The notes under the pieces: model-generated | What the model was told of the DNA's origin: nothing | The model's database searches: none | The model's input: the letters and a program-made list of their open reading frames with translations, nothing else | DNA from: Chitinophagaceae bacterium | Lineage (GTDB): Bacteria > Bacteroidota > Bacteroidia > Chitinophagales > Chitinophagaceae | NCBI GenBank assembly: GCA_947446645.1 | Contig: CANFHA010000017.1 | Span: forward strand, 53,741-117,740 | Direction of reading: 5' to 3' | DNA length: 64,000 nt | In this document: one piece after another, positions 1 to 8,194 of the stretch | How the letters are laid out: each line of letters starts with the position of its first letter | Numbering within the stretch: position 1 is the first letter of the stretch | Position numbers and translations under genes: made by a program

Positions 1-60
1 CAGCGTCGTGCGATAGCAAGGCTGAAAACTGAACAGCGTAAAAGAGAATTAGGCTCATAA
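1..60 (+). CDS. rpmC: 50S ribosomal protein L29, C-terminal end (5' partial)
   Basis: The reading frame is open from the first base to TAA at 58-60 and gives 19 residues containing IARLKTEQRKREL, the conserved C-terminal helix of L29. L29 lies near the exit of the peptide tunnel on the large subunit. It sits directly before rpsQ, the standard S10/spc order, which supports the call despite the short length. The start lies outside the window. Confidence 0.88.
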   Translation, partial: QRRAIARLKTEQRKRELGS

Positions 61-72
61 TTTATTATATCT

Positions 73-336
73 ATGACGACGATCGAAAGAAAAAGCAGAA
101 AAACCCGTATAGGGGTAGTAAGCAGCGACAAGATGACAAAAACCATCACTGTTACTGTTGAACGTAAAGTGAAACACCCTATATACGGTAAGTTTCTGAA
201 AAAATCATCAAGCTTCCATGCACATGATGAGCAAAACAATGCCGGTATTGGTGACGTAGTGCGTATCATGGAAACTCGCCCGCTGAGCAAAACAAAACGC
301 TGGCGCCTGGTAGAAATTATTGAAAAAGCTAAGTAA
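73..336 (+). CDS. rpsQ: 30S ribosomal protein S17
   Basis: The 87-residue product has the S17 OB-fold core: [18 protein letters not shown] near the N-terminus and [29 protein letters not shown] in the second half, at the usual family length. S17 is a primary 16S rRNA-binding protein of the small subunit. It follows rpmC by 12 bases and precedes rplN by 9, so the three are probably co-transcribed. Confidence 0.97.
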   Translation: MTTIERKSRKTRIGVVSSDKMTKTITVTVERKVKHPIYGKFLKKSSSFHAHDEQNNAGIGDVVRIMETRPLSKTKRWRLVEIIEKAK

Positions 337-345
337 CTATTTAAG

Positions 346-714
346 ATGATACAACAAGAATCCCGGCTCAACGTAGCCGACAACAGCGGTGCAAAGGAAG
401 TATTATGTATCCGCGTGTTGGGCAATTCGGGTCAAGATTACGCAGGTATTGGCGACAAGATCGTTGTAACCGTAAAGGATGCGCTCCCAGGTGGTGGTGT
501 CAAGAAGGGTACCGTTTCTAAAGCGGTTATCGTTCGCACAAAGAACAAGCTCCGCCGTAAAGACGGATCTTATATCAACTTTGATGACAATGCCGTTGTG
601 CTCCTCAACGCAGCAGATGATCCACGTGGTACCCGTATATTCGGCCCGGTAGCTCGCGAATTGCGTGATAAAGGATACATGAAAATTGTTTCCCTCGCAC
701 CCGAAGTATTGTAA
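346..714 (+). CDS. rplN: 50S ribosomal protein L14
   Basis: At 122 residues this has exactly the family length. It begins [26 protein letters not shown] and contains the [18 protein letters not shown] segment and the C-terminal [24 protein letters not shown], all diagnostic of L14. L14 binds 23S rRNA at the subunit interface. A possible internal promoter lies just downstream, before rplX. Confidence 0.98.
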   Translation: MIQQESRLNVADNSGAKEVLCIRVLGNSGQDYAGIGDKIVVTVKDALPGGGVKKGTVSKAVIVRTKNKLRRKDGSYINFDDNAVVLLNAADDPRGTRIFGPVARELRDKGYMKIVSLAPEVL

Positions 715-723
715 AAATTATTG

Positions 724-731
724 TACCTTTG
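724..731 (+). promoter_or_regulatory. Candidate internal promoter (-7 element) upstream of rplX
   Basis: TACCTTTG followed by CAGCCC matches the Bacteroidota sigma-factor -7 consensus TAnnTTTG. It lies in the 62-base rplN-rplX spacer, 46 bases before the rplX start. No convincing -33 TTTG box is seen at the usual distance, so the call is tentative. Confidence 0.4.
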
Positions 732-776
732 CAGCCCGTTAGACGAAAGCGGGTTTGAGAAGACAAATTTGTTAAG

Positions 777-1115
777 ATGAAAAAGAGATTTAAACCTAAG
801 TTCAATATTAAGAAAGGCGACAACGTGGTTGTTATTGCCGGCGATGACAAAGACCGCAGTCAGCCACGCAAGGTGCTTACGGTAAACCCTGCTGAAGGCA
901 AAGTGCTTATCGAAGGTGTTAACCTCGTAACTAAGCACATGAAGCCTAACGCTCAGAATCCGCAGGGCGGAATAGTGAAGGAAGAAGCTTTCATAGCCAT
1001 CTCTAATGTGATGCTGTGGGATGCTAAGTCCAAAGCTCCGGCTCGTGTAAAACGCGACCGTACGGAAACAGGTTTTGTACGTGTATCTAAAAAATCAGGG
1101 GAGGTAATTAAGTAA
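777..1115 (+). CDS. rplX: 50S ribosomal protein L24
   Basis: The 112-residue product has the KOW motif region [25 protein letters not shown] near the N-terminus, then [16 protein letters not shown] and [17 protein letters not shown], all typical of L24, an assembly-initiating protein of the 50S subunit. Its TAA overlaps the rplE start by one base (TAATG), so translation of the two is probably coupled. Confidence 0.97.
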   Translation: MKKRFKPKFNIKKGDNVVVIAGDDKDRSQPRKVLTVNPAEGKVLIEGVNLVTKHMKPNAQNPQGGIVKEEAFIAISNVMLWDAKSKAPARVKRDRTETGFVRVSKKSGEVIK

Positions 1116-1750
1116 TGGCAAAGACAAATACAAAAGGTAGTACCACATCTACCGTAGAAGCTGGCATCCAGGCTGCACTGCCTGCAGGCTATCAGCCAAG
1201 GCTTCAGGGCAAATACAGGACTGAAGTAGTACCTGCGCTTATGAAGCAATTCGGGTACAAATCCGTTATGGAGTGTCCTCGCCTGTTAAAGATATGCCTC
1301 AACCAGGGTGTTAAAGGTTCTACATCTGATAAGAAGATGATAGACGACGCCGTGAATGAAATGACTATAGTTAGCGGCCAGAAGGCTATACCTACTATGT
1401 CTAAGAAAGATATCTCGAACTTCAAGCTGCGTAAGAACATGCCTATCGGCTGCCGTGTTACGCTGCGTCACATAAAGATGTATGAGTTCCTTGATCGCTT
1501 TATTTCCGTATCACTTCCACGTGTACGCGATTTCAAGGGTATCAGCGAAAAAGCATTCGATGGCCGTGGTAACTATACTATGGGTATCAATGAGCAGATC
1601 ATCTTCCCTGAAATAAACATAGACAAGATCGCTCGTATCAGCGGCATGGACATAACTTTTGTTACCTCTGCCAAAACGAACGAAGAAGCTTATGCGCTGT
1701 TGAAGGAAATGGGTATGCCATTCACTAACATGGAAAAAACAGGAAAATAA
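1115..1750 (+). CDS. rplE: 50S ribosomal protein L5, with N-terminal extension
   Basis: From about residue 26 the protein is canonical L5: [22 protein letters not shown], then [29 protein letters not shown], and [16 protein letters not shown]5 binds 5S rRNA and forms the central protuberance. At 211 residues it is longer than the usual 180 or so because of about 25 Ser/Thr/Ala-rich N-terminal residues. The ATG overlapping the rplX stop is the natural start. The next in-frame Met lies well inside the L5 core, so the extension is probably real. Confidence 0.97.
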   Translation: MAKTNTKGSTTSTVEAGIQAALPAGYQPRLQGKYRTEVVPALMKQFGYKSVMECPRLLKICLNQGVKGSTSDKKMIDDAVNEMTIVSGQKAIPTMSKKDISNFKLRKNMPIGCRVTLRHIKMYEFLDRFISVSLPRVRDFKGISEKAFDGRGNYTMGINEQIIFPEINIDKIARISGMDITFVTSAKTNEEAYALLKEMGMPFTNMEKTGK

Positions 1751-1774
1751 TTTATAAACGGTCTGTAGCCTTTT

Positions 1775-1806
1775 GTCTCACGACTTACGACTTACGACTC
1801 ACGACT
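1775..1806 (+). repeat. Period-7 repeat array (ACGACTT type) before rpsN
   Basis: The spacer between rplE and rpsN holds about four tandem 7-base units of the form yACGACT, ending some 11 bases before the rpsN start codon. It has the same period as the TTTTGA-type arrays before rplR, rpmD, map and the ABC ATPase gene, but a different unit sequence. Confidence 0.75.
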
Positions 1807-1816
1807 AAAACAAACT

Positions 1817-2086
1817 ATGGCAAAAGAATCAGTAAAAGCCCGCCAGCGCAAACGCGAAGAAATGGTAGCTAAGTACGCCGTAAAACGTGCAGCCCTTAAA
1901 GAAGCCGGAGATTACGCAGGTTTGGATAAACTTCCGAAAAACTCTTCAGCTGTTCGTCTCAGGAATCGTTGCCAGCTTACTGGCCGTCCAAGAGGGTATC
2001 TCCGGTATTTCGGTGTATGCCGTTTGGTCTTCCGCGATATGGCGCTTGATGGCAAGATACCAGGTGTTCGTAAAGCAAGCTGGTAG
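1817..2086 (+). CDS. rpsN: 30S ribosomal protein S14 (long, zinc-independent form)
   Basis: The 89-residue product has the S14 core [22 protein letters not shown] and ends IPGVRKASW. At 89 residues, and without the paired CxxC motifs of the short zinc-binding form, it is the long C-minus type. S14 helps assemble the 30S head. The ATG at 1817 follows a tandem 7-base repeat array. Confidence 0.97.
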   Translation: MAKESVKARQRKREEMVAKYAVKRAALKEAGDYAGLDKLPKNSSAVRLRNRCQLTGRPRGYLRYFGVCRLVFRDMALDGKIPGVRKASW

Positions 2087-2193
2087 TATTTTATCACTGG
2101 CATAGCCAGGGGTTTAAGAAACGTTTCAAAGTCAGTAGTATAGTTTCACTGCTGATACTCGTAACAAATTAATTTACTAAACAAAATTTAAAA

Positions 2194-2592
2194 ATGGTAA
2201 CAGATCCAATAGCAGACTTCCTGACCCGTATCCGTAATGCACAAATGGCCCGTCATCGTGTTGTTGAGATACCAGCTTCAAACGTTAAGAAGCGTATCAC
2301 TGAGATACTTTATGATAAGGGTTATATCCTCAAGTACAAGTTTGAAGATGATAGCAAACAAGGTCTGATCAAGATCGCATTGAAATATGATCCGCAAACT
2401 AAAGAGCCTGCTATCAGGTCTTTGGAGCGCATAAGCCGCCCGGGTCTCCGCCAGTATGCAAAACCAGCTGATATCCGTCGTGTACAGAATGGTCTCGGTG
2501 TAGCTATCGTTTCTACTTCAAAAGGTGTAATGACCGACAAAGAAGCACGCACACAGAATGTAGGTGGTGAAGTAATGTGTAATATTTACTAA
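2194..2592 (+). CDS. rpsH: 30S ribosomal protein S8
   Basis: This 132-residue protein starts [21 protein letters not shown] and ends in the S8 signature [20 protein letters not shown] followed by [10 protein letters not shown]8 binds the central domain of 16S rRNA and in many bacteria represses the spc operon. The spacer before it is 107 bases, long for this operon, with no obvious hairpin. Confidence 0.98.
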   Translation: MVTDPIADFLTRIRNAQMARHRVVEIPASNVKKRITEILYDKGYILKYKFEDDSKQGLIKIALKYDPQTKEPAIRSLERISRPGLRQYAKPADIRRVQNGLGVAIVSTSKGVMTDKEARTQNVGGEVMCNIY

Positions 2593-2683
2593 TAATAATA
2601 GAGGAAGGCTGACAATATTAAGTTCTCTATACGGTGACTGAACACGGCCTTTTTATTCCTTAATTTTAATTTTAATTTTTTTT

Positions 2684-3238
2684 ATGTCTCGTATAGGTAA
2701 GAAACCTGTTGAATTGATAAGCGGAGTAACGGCAACGATCTCTCCTGCTAATGAGTTTATCGTTAAAGGCCCTAAGGGCGAATTAAGGCAGTCTATTGAC
2801 CGCGATATTACTGTTAAGATTGAAGGTAATCAGATATTGATCGAGCGTCCTACAGACCAGATCCGGCACCGCGCTTTACATGGTTTGTATCGCTCGCTTG
2901 TTGCTAATATGATAGTTGGTGTTAGCACTGGCTTCAAAAGGGAACTGGAACTGGTAGGTGTGGGTTATCGTGCTGCCGTTACCGGTCAGCAGATCGATCT
3001 TGCCCTTGGCTTTTCGCACAACATCATATTCGATCTTCCAAAAGAGATCAAAGCTTCTTCTATAGCTGAAAAAGGACAGAATCCAAGGATCATCCTGGAG
3101 TCTAATGACAAGCAATTGCTTGGCGCAGTAGCAGCAAAGCTTCGCAGCTTACGTAAGCCAGAACCATACAAAGGAAAAGGTGTTCGTTACTCTGATGAGA
3201 TCGTTCGTCGTAAAGCTGGTAAGTCTGCTGGTAAATAA
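2684..3238 (+). CDS. rplF: 50S ribosomal protein L6
   Basis: At 184 residues it starts MSRIGKKPVEL, has the duplicated L6 fold, and carries the C-terminal signature KPEPYKGKGVRYSDE followed by VRRKAGKSAGK. L6 binds near the sarcin-ricin loop of 23S rRNA. The start follows a run of AATTTT repeats and a T-tract, typical of the AT-rich leaders that replace Shine-Dalgarno sequences in this phylum. Confidence 0.98.
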   Translation: MSRIGKKPVELISGVTATISPANEFIVKGPKGELRQSIDRDITVKIEGNQILIERPTDQIRHRALHGLYRSLVANMIVGVSTGFKRELELVGVGYRAAVTGQQIDLALGFSHNIIFDLPKEIKASSIAEKGQNPRIILESNDKQLLGAVAAKLRSLRKPEPYKGKGVRYSDEIVRRKAGKSAGK

Positions 3239-3329
3239 TTAATAGTAACGTTAGTACATAAGAATAAGTAATAAATCACTCCGGCAGCCACCAAGTAGAG
3301 CTAAGAAGAAACAGTTAGAATGTCCTGTA

Positions 3330-3366
3330 ATTTGACTTTTAGCTTTTGATTTTTGAATTTGAAAAG
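3330..3366 (+). repeat. Period-7 repeat array (TTTTGAn type) before rplR
   Basis: About five units with a 7-base period (TTTGACT, TTTAGCT, TTTGATT, TTTGAAT, TTGAAA) lie in the 151-base rplF-rplR spacer, ending 23 bases before the rplR start. Related arrays in the same orientation precede rpmD, map and the ABC ATPase gene at 38843. Confidence 0.8.
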
Positions 3367-3389
3367 TGAGCCCGTAAAAACCAGGTAAA

Positions 3390-3749
3390 ATGTCACAAGA
3401 TCAAAAAGTAATCCGCCGTCAGAAGTTGCGTTGGCGCATACGCACTAAGCTTCATGGTACTGCCCAGAGGCCAAGGCTTTCCGTGTTCCGCAGCAACAAA
3501 GACATATATGCACAGCTTATCAACGACGACAATGGTACTACCATTGCCGCTTGCAGCTCACGCGAAAAGGATATTGCAGCAATAGCAGGAAACAAAGTTG
3601 AAAAATCGCTTAACGTAGGTAAAACAATAGCTCAGAAAGCGAAAGCGCTGGGTGTTGAATCCTGCATATTCGATCGCGGTGGTTACTTGTATCACGGCCG
3701 TGTTAAATCGGTGGCAGATGGTGCCCGCGAAGGTGGTTTGAAATTCTAA
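3390..3749 (+). CDS. rplR: 50S ribosomal protein L18
   Basis: The 119-residue product has the L18 features RRQKLRWRIRTKLHGTAQRPRL, then SVFRSNKDIYAQLINDD and the C-terminal FDRGGYLYHGRVKSVADGAREGGL. L18 joins 5S rRNA to the 50S subunit together with L5. The 151-base spacer before it is the longest in this cluster and is mostly repeat sequence. Confidence 0.98.
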   Translation: MSQDQKVIRRQKLRWRIRTKLHGTAQRPRLSVFRSNKDIYAQLINDDNGTTIAACSSREKDIAAIAGNKVEKSLNVGKTIAQKAKALGVESCIFDRGGYLYHGRVKSVADGAREGGLKF

Positions 3750-3774
3750 TTAGATCAGTTAATTAACAAGATAT

Positions 3775-4293
3775 ATGTCTAAGACTCAATTCAGTCGTAT
3801 TAAAGGGGGAGACCTGGAACTTCATGAGAAAGTTGTGGCGATCAACCGCGTGGTGAAAACCACAAAAGGTGGCCGTGCTTTTAGTTTCTCTGCACTTGTT
3901 GTGGTAGGTAACGGAGCTGGCGTTGTTGGCCATGGCCTTGGCAAAGCAAAGGAAGTTCAGGAAGCCATTACCAAAGGTATTGATGATGCTAAGAAAAACC
4001 TGATCAAAGTACCCGTAATGCATGGTACTATTCCTCACGAGCAGCTTGCTAAAGAGGGCGCAGCAAAGGTGATGATTCGCCCTGCAGCGCATGGTACTGG
4101 TGTTATTGCAGGAGGCAGCATGCGTGCTGTACTTGAAGCAGCCGGTATCACCGATATACTTTCTAAGTCTCTTGGTTCTGCTAACCCGCACAACGTGGTG
4201 AAAGCAACCTTCAGTGCTCTGGCACAGCTTCGCGAGCCTATCGCAGTAGCTAAGCAGCGCAACATCAGCCTGAAGAAAGTATTTAACGGGTAA
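3775..4293 (+). CDS. rpsE: 30S ribosomal protein S5
   Basis: At 172 residues it carries the double-stranded-RNA-binding N-terminal domain ([21 protein letters not shown]) and the conserved [19 protein letters not shown] stretch and ends with a normal S5 C-terminal domain. S5 contributes to decoding accuracy. It lies 25 bases after rplR in the usual order. Confidence 0.98.
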   Translation: MSKTQFSRIKGGDLELHEKVVAINRVVKTTKGGRAFSFSALVVVGNGAGVVGHGLGKAKEVQEAITKGIDDAKKNLIKVPVMHGTIPHEQLAKEGAAKVMIRPAAHGTGVIAGGSMRAVLEAAGITDILSKSLGSANPHNVVKATFSALAQLREPIAVAKQRNISLKKVFNG

Positions 4294-4327
4294 TATCCAC
4301 TCCGGTTCTTCTGTTGAAGAGCAATGG

Positions 4328-4362
4328 ATTTTGATTTTTGAATTTTTACTTTTGAATTTTAT
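4328..4362 (+). repeat. Period-7 repeat array (TTTTGAn type) before rpmD
   Basis: Four to five units (TTTTGAT, TTTTGAA, TTTTTAC, TTTTGAA, TTTTATA) end about 4 bases before the rpmD start codon. Their T-rich sequence opens a false in-frame TTG start that would extend L30; this is rejected because L30 begins at the ATG at 4367. Confidence 0.82.
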
Positions 4363-4366
4363 AACA

Positions 4367-4615
4367 ATGTCTAAGCTAAAGATAACACAGGTAAAAAGCG
4401 GTATTGATCGCATGGAGCGCCAGAAGCGTACGCTTAAAGCGTTGGGCCTGCGCAAAATGCATGCTACTGTAGAAGTGGAAGGTACTCCGCAGATATTGGG
4501 TATGGTAAAAGCTGTTCATCACCTGGTAACTGTGGAAGCAGAAATAGGTGGTACTTATACAACACTTACACCTATCACACTGCAGGAAAGCCTTAACAAG
4601 GCAAACGCCAAATAA
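4367..4615 (+). CDS. rpmD: 50S ribosomal protein L30, with C-terminal extension
   Basis: The ATG at 4367 gives 82 residues beginning MSKLKITQVKSGIDRMERQKRT, with the L30 core ALGLRKMHATVEVEGTPQIL and GMVKAVHHLVTVE. L30 is normally about 60 residues; here some 22 extra residues (GGTYTTLTPITLQESLNKAN) follow the core. An upstream TTG would add 12 residues translated from the repeat array and was not chosen. The position between rpsE and rplO is standard. Confidence 0.94.
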   Translation: MSKLKITQVKSGIDRMERQKRTLKALGLRKMHATVEVEGTPQILGMVKAVHHLVTVEAEIGGTYTTLTPITLQESLNKANAK

Positions 4616-4684
4616 TTTAGTAATTTTATTTTAACTGATTTGCGAGCGGTTATACATTCCGCGCAAGTTCAAAAATTGTAAGCA

Positions 4685-5131
4685 ATGCAACTGCACAATC
4701 TGAAACCTGCTGAAGGTTCTACAAAAAAAGGAAAACGTATTGGTCGTGGTGAAGGTAGCGGCCATGGTGGCACAGCAACCAAAGGTACCAAAGGCCAGCA
4801 GGCTCGTACCGGTTACCAGTCTAAAAGAGGTCATGAAGGCGGCCAGATGCCAATCCAGCGTCGTATGCCAAAACGTGGATTCATCAATCCGTTCCGCGTT
4901 GAGTACAAAGTGTTCAACCTTGGTCAGCTTGATTTCCTGATCGAAAAATATAACTTACCGGAATTCACTCCGGACATTCTCTACATCAATGGTCTCATTA
5001 ACCGTACTGATCTGGTGAAAATACTTGGTAACGGCGAGGTCAAAGCAAAAATACCTTTTAAGGTAAATGCAGCGAGCGCTAAAGCCAAAGAAGCCATTGC
5101 AGCCGCAGGAGCTACCATAGAGATTCTTTAG
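4685..5131 (+). CDS. rplO: 50S ribosomal protein L15
   Basis: The 148-residue product starts MQLHNLKPAEGSTKKGKRIGRG, contains the Gly-rich GEGSGHGGTATKGTKGQQAR segment and RMPKRGF, and ends INAASAKAKEAIAAAGATIEIL-like, as in L15, a late assembly protein. A perfect hairpin follows the stop, separating it from secY. Confidence 0.97.
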   Translation: MQLHNLKPAEGSTKKGKRIGRGEGSGHGGTATKGTKGQQARTGYQSKRGHEGGQMPIQRRMPKRGFINPFRVEYKVFNLGQLDFLIEKYNLPEFTPDILYINGLINRTDLVKILGNGEVKAKIPFKVNAASAKAKEAIAAAGATIEIL

Positions 5132-5137
5132 CACATG

Positions 5138-5163
5138 AGACGCATTTTTGGAAAAATGCGTCT
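5138..5163 (+). terminator. Hairpin terminator or attenuator between rplO and secY
   Basis: A perfect 12-bp inverted repeat (AGACGCATTTTT / AAAAATGCGTCT) with a GG centre is followed by TTTATCG, giving a terminator-like stem and short T-run 6 bases after the rplO stop. It would also act as a GC-poor attenuator if readthrough into secY is partial. Confidence 0.65.
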
Positions 5164-5207
5164 TTTATCGTTTATTCGCATTTCATTTTTGATCAACAAC
5201 AGTTCCC

Positions 5208-6572
5208 GTGAAGAAATTTATTGATAAGCTTAAAAATATCTGGAGCATTGAAGAACTGCGTAAGCGTATAGTGTACACTATTTTGCTTGTGCTTGTATAC
5301 CGCTTAGGTTGCTATATAGCTCTGCCAGGTATTAACCCTACTCGCCTTAACGATAGTCAGGGCCCCGGCGGTATCCTCGGTATCCTCAACATGTTTGCAG
5401 GTGGTGCATTTAGCCGTGCGTCTATCTTTGCACTTGGTGTTATGCCCTATATCTCTGCATCTATCTTTATGCAGCTTGCCGGTATAGTTATACCGCAGGT
5501 TGCCAAACTTCAGAAAGAAGATAGCGGTCGCCGCAAGATCAATTCGTATACACGTTACCTTACTGTTATTGTTACTGCTTTCCAGGCAAGCGCTTATGTT
5601 GCTTACCTCCGCTCTCCCTCGTATGCTGCAGCATTGGCGCCAGACTATAGTCCTTTCATGTTCTGGTTGTCTACCATCGTTGTGCTTACCGCAGGTACAC
5701 TCTTTGTAATGTGGATGGGTGAGAAGATCACTGATCGTGGCATTGGTAATGGTACTTCACTGATCATCATGGTAGGTATCCTCGCTCGTTTCCCGCACTC
5801 TGTTATCGAAGAGTTCAGCGCTAAAAACGTTGGCGGCGGCGGCGGTCTGCTTATATTCCTCATTGAAATTGCAATATTCATCGCGGTTATCATTGGTCTT
5901 ATCCTCCTTACACAAGGTGTGCGTAAGATACCATTGAACTATGCCCGTCGCATCATTGGCAGCACCAATGCTGCTAAAGAAGCAACTGGCGGCTCTCGTG
6001 ATTTCATTCCGTTGAAAGTTAACTCTGCGGGTGTTATGCCTATCATCTTTGCACAGGCACTGATGTTCATACCGACTATCTTTACAGGTTTTGCAACTAA
6101 TGAAAAGGCAGCAGGTTTTGTACATGCCCTGTCTGATAACCGTTCTCTGTGGTACAACCTTGTTTATGCAGTAATGGTTATTGCCTTCACTTACTTCTAC
6201 ACAGCGCTTATCTTTAACCCAACAGAAATGGCCGATAACCTGAAGCGTAATAACAGCTTCATACCAGGCGTAAAACCGGGTGAGGATACCGCTAACTATA
6301 TTGCTACTATCATGGACCGTATCACGCTGCCAGGCGCTTGTTTCTTAGCAGTTGCAGGTATACTTCCGGGCATTGCTACATTGCTTGGTGTTACCAGCGG
6401 TTTTGCATCATTCTTCGGTGGTACTTCAATGCTTATCGGTGTAGGTGTAATTCTTGATACGCTGCAGCAAGTGGAAAGTTACCTGCTCATGAACCATTAC
6501 GATGGTCTTATGAAAACTGGTCGTATCACTGGCCGCACAGCCGCTGCGCCCACTACCAGGGCATCAGCATAA
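5208..6572 (+). CDS. secY: Preprotein translocase subunit SecY
   Basis: The 454-residue polytopic membrane protein begins at GTG with MKKFIDKLKNIWSIEELRKR and includes LGVMPYISASIFMQLAGIV (the TM2 region), GNGTSLIIMVGI, and the C-terminal FIPGVKPGEDTANYI stretch typical of SecY. It forms the protein-conducting channel with SecE and SecG. No ATG fits, so the GTG start is accepted. It follows the hairpin after rplO and probably has some independent expression. Confidence 0.98.
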   Translation: MKKFIDKLKNIWSIEELRKRIVYTILLVLVYRLGCYIALPGINPTRLNDSQGPGGILGILNMFAGGAFSRASIFALGVMPYISASIFMQLAGIVIPQVAKLQKEDSGRRKINSYTRYLTVIVTAFQASAYVAYLRSPSYAAALAPDYSPFMFWLSTIVVLTAGTLFVMWMGEKITDRGIGNGTSLIIMVGILARFPHSVIEEFSAKNVGGGGGLLIFLIEIAIFIAVIIGLILLTQGVRKIPLNYARRIIGSTNAAKEATGGSRDFIPLKVNSAGVMPIIFAQALMFIPTIFTGFATNEKAAGFVHALSDNRSLWYNLVYAVMVIAFTYFYTALIFNPTEMADNLKRNNSFIPGVKPGEDTANYIATIMDRITLPGACFLAVAGILPGIATLLGVTSGFASFFGGTSMLIGVGVILDTLQQVESYLLMNHYDGLMKTGRITGRTAAAPTTRASA

Positions 6573-6631
6573 GTTGATTATTTTAAATTGGTCGATAGGT
6601 TAATAGTCCAGTTGTTGCACATCCCTGAAAA

Positions 6632-6670
6632 TGATTTTTGGGTTTTGACTCTTGACTTTTGAATTTGAAA
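6632..6670 (+). repeat. Period-7 repeat array (TTTTGAn type) before map
   Basis: About five 7-base units (TTTTGGG, TTTTGAC, TCTTGAC, TTTTGAA, TTTGAAA) run to within 2 bases of the map start codon. The final TTTTGAATTTGAAA segment is shared almost exactly with the arrays before rplR and the ABC ATPase gene. Confidence 0.82.
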
Positions 6671-6671
6671 A

Positions 6672-7493
6672 ATGGTTCACATACGTACAAAACAGGAAAT
6701 TGAAATAATTCGAAGTAGTGCTCTAATGGTTTCTGCCACCTTAACCGAGGTGGCAAAATTTTTAAAGCCCGGTATCAAGACTATTTCTATAGATAAAATG
6801 GCCGAGCAGTTTATCCGCGACAATGGCGGCATACCCTCGTTCAAAAACTATCACGGTTTCCCTTACTCGCTTTGCATCTCTGTAAACGAGGTTGTTGTGC
6901 ACGGTTTCCCCGGCGAATATGAGCTTAAAGACGGCGATATTATTTCTGTTGATTGTGGCTTTTACAAAAATGGTTATCACGGCGATTCGGCCTATACATT
7001 TGCTATTGGCGATGTAAAGCCGGAAGTACTGAAGCTGCTTAGAGTTACAAAGCAATCCGTTTATCTTGGTGTAGAGCAGGCCCGCGATCACAATCGCATA
7101 GGCGATATTTCTTACGCTGTAGAAAACTATACTAACCGCATACATGGCTACGGCGTTGTTCGTGAGCTGGTAGGTCACGGAGTTGGCAAAGAGCTGCACG
7201 AAGACCCACAGGTACCAAACAATGGTCGCCGTGGTGATGGCAAGAAGATAAAGGAAGGCCAGGTACTCGCTATAGAGCCCATGATCAATCTTGGCACCCG
7301 CGATGTAAAGACCCTCACAGATGGTTGGACGGTGGTTACTGCCGATGGTAAGCCCTCTGCTCACTTTGAGCATACCACAGCCGTGCGCAAAAACAAAGGT
7401 GAGCCACTTTCCTCATTCGCACCCATAGAAGCCGCAGAACAAGCTAATCCTGAGCTTAATAGCAGTCATTACTACGCAGAGGCAGCTGTGTAA
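6672..7493 (+). CDS. map: Methionine aminopeptidase, type I
   Basis: This 273-residue protein removes N-terminal Met from nascent proteins. The pita-bread metalloprotease motifs are intact: NEVVVHGFP, the metal-ligand Asp residues in VDCGF and HGDSAY, the His in GHGVGKELHE, and Glu residues in AIEPMIN and FEHTTAV. It is slightly longer than usual because of an acidic/Ala-rich C-terminal tail. It lies in the normal position after secY, but infA and rpmJ do not follow. Confidence 0.97.
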   Translation: MVHIRTKQEIEIIRSSALMVSATLTEVAKFLKPGIKTISIDKMAEQFIRDNGGIPSFKNYHGFPYSLCISVNEVVVHGFPGEYELKDGDIISVDCGFYKNGYHGDSAYTFAIGDVKPEVLKLLRVTKQSVYLGVEQARDHNRIGDISYAVENYTNRIHGYGVVRELVGHGVGKELHEDPQVPNNGRRGDGKKIKEGQVLAIEPMINLGTRDVKTLTDGWTVVTADGKPSAHFEHTTAVRKNKGEPLSSFAPIEAAEQANPELNSSHYYAEAAV

Positions 7494-7726
7494 TGGTTCA
7501 GTTTTCCTTTCGACATTTCCTTTCGATTGATAACATTTCTTCTTCCTGCTTTAATATTAGTCGAGTCACGCCTTACGGTTTGACTCAATTGGTTTTATGC
7601 TAACGTAAGTTTATCCAGACGCCACTTTGGTCATTTCCTTTTGAACCATCGCGGTATTCATAACAAGTTCTTTCAGTGCAAATACTGGCACGATTTTTCC
7701 GCATTAGCTTTATTAATATTCACACT

Positions 7727-7876
7727 ATGATACGGAAACTAAGTTCTGGCAAGTACCGCATTTATTCTCGCAAAGTAGACCCTAAAACACACCAAAGGAG
7801 AAATCTTGGCACATTCGATACTATGGATGAAGCAAAGAAGCATGAGCGCGAGATTCAGTATTTTAAACACCATTAA
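7727..7876 (+). CDS. Small basic hypothetical protein (49 aa)
   Basis: Starting at the ATG at 7727 the product is MIRKLSSGKYRIYSRKVDPK followed by a TFDTMDEAKKHEREIQYFK helix. The pattern (short strands, then an amphipathic helix, strongly basic) resembles the small Arm-type DNA-binding or AP2-like modules of phage integrases, but it stands alone. Similar short proteins occur in Chitinophagaceae as far as I recall. An upstream in-frame start would add 17 residues and is less likely. Function unknown. Confidence 0.6.
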   Translation: MIRKLSSGKYRIYSRKVDPKTHQRRNLGTFDTMDEAKKHEREIQYFKHH

Positions 7877-7884
7877 AGCGCTCT

Positions 7885-8037
7885 ATGAAAATTTCAAAGA
7901 AATCAAAATCGGAGGAAAAGACTAAAAAGAAGCACAAAAAGGAATCTTTGTTGCGCTCTTGTATCATTGGTGCATCTACGCCGCCACTGGGCCATATACC
8001 CTATAGGCCAGGAGAAAAGGATTGGGTATTTGACTGA
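7885..8037 (+). CDS. Possible small lysine-rich protein (50 aa)
   Basis: An ATG 8 bases after the previous stop opens a 50-codon frame with a Lys-rich N-terminus (MKISKKSKSEEKTKKKHKKE) and an ending GHIPYRPGEKDWVFD. The position suggests co-transcription with the preceding small gene. It is short and unrecognised, so it could be a chance frame; the charged N-terminus and the lack of stops make it worth recording. Confidence 0.35.
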   Translation: MKISKKSKSEEKTKKKHKKESLLRSCIIGASTPPLGHIPYRPGEKDWVFD

Positions 8038-8194
8038 TTGGCAGAACTTTAAACACCTCAGGCACGAAACATTGCTACTCATGTGCAATTATGTGCAAGA
8101 GCCTAAATCTGTAAATCTTGATCAAAGTTGCTACATCTATTATCTTTTACAGTCTTTATAAACTATTTTTGAGTTTATTCCGTAATACATATAA

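Noticed and set aside
3763..4455. 230-codon minus-strand frame across rpsE
   Set aside because: It is antisense to a certain ribosomal gene and its translation has no recognisable fold.
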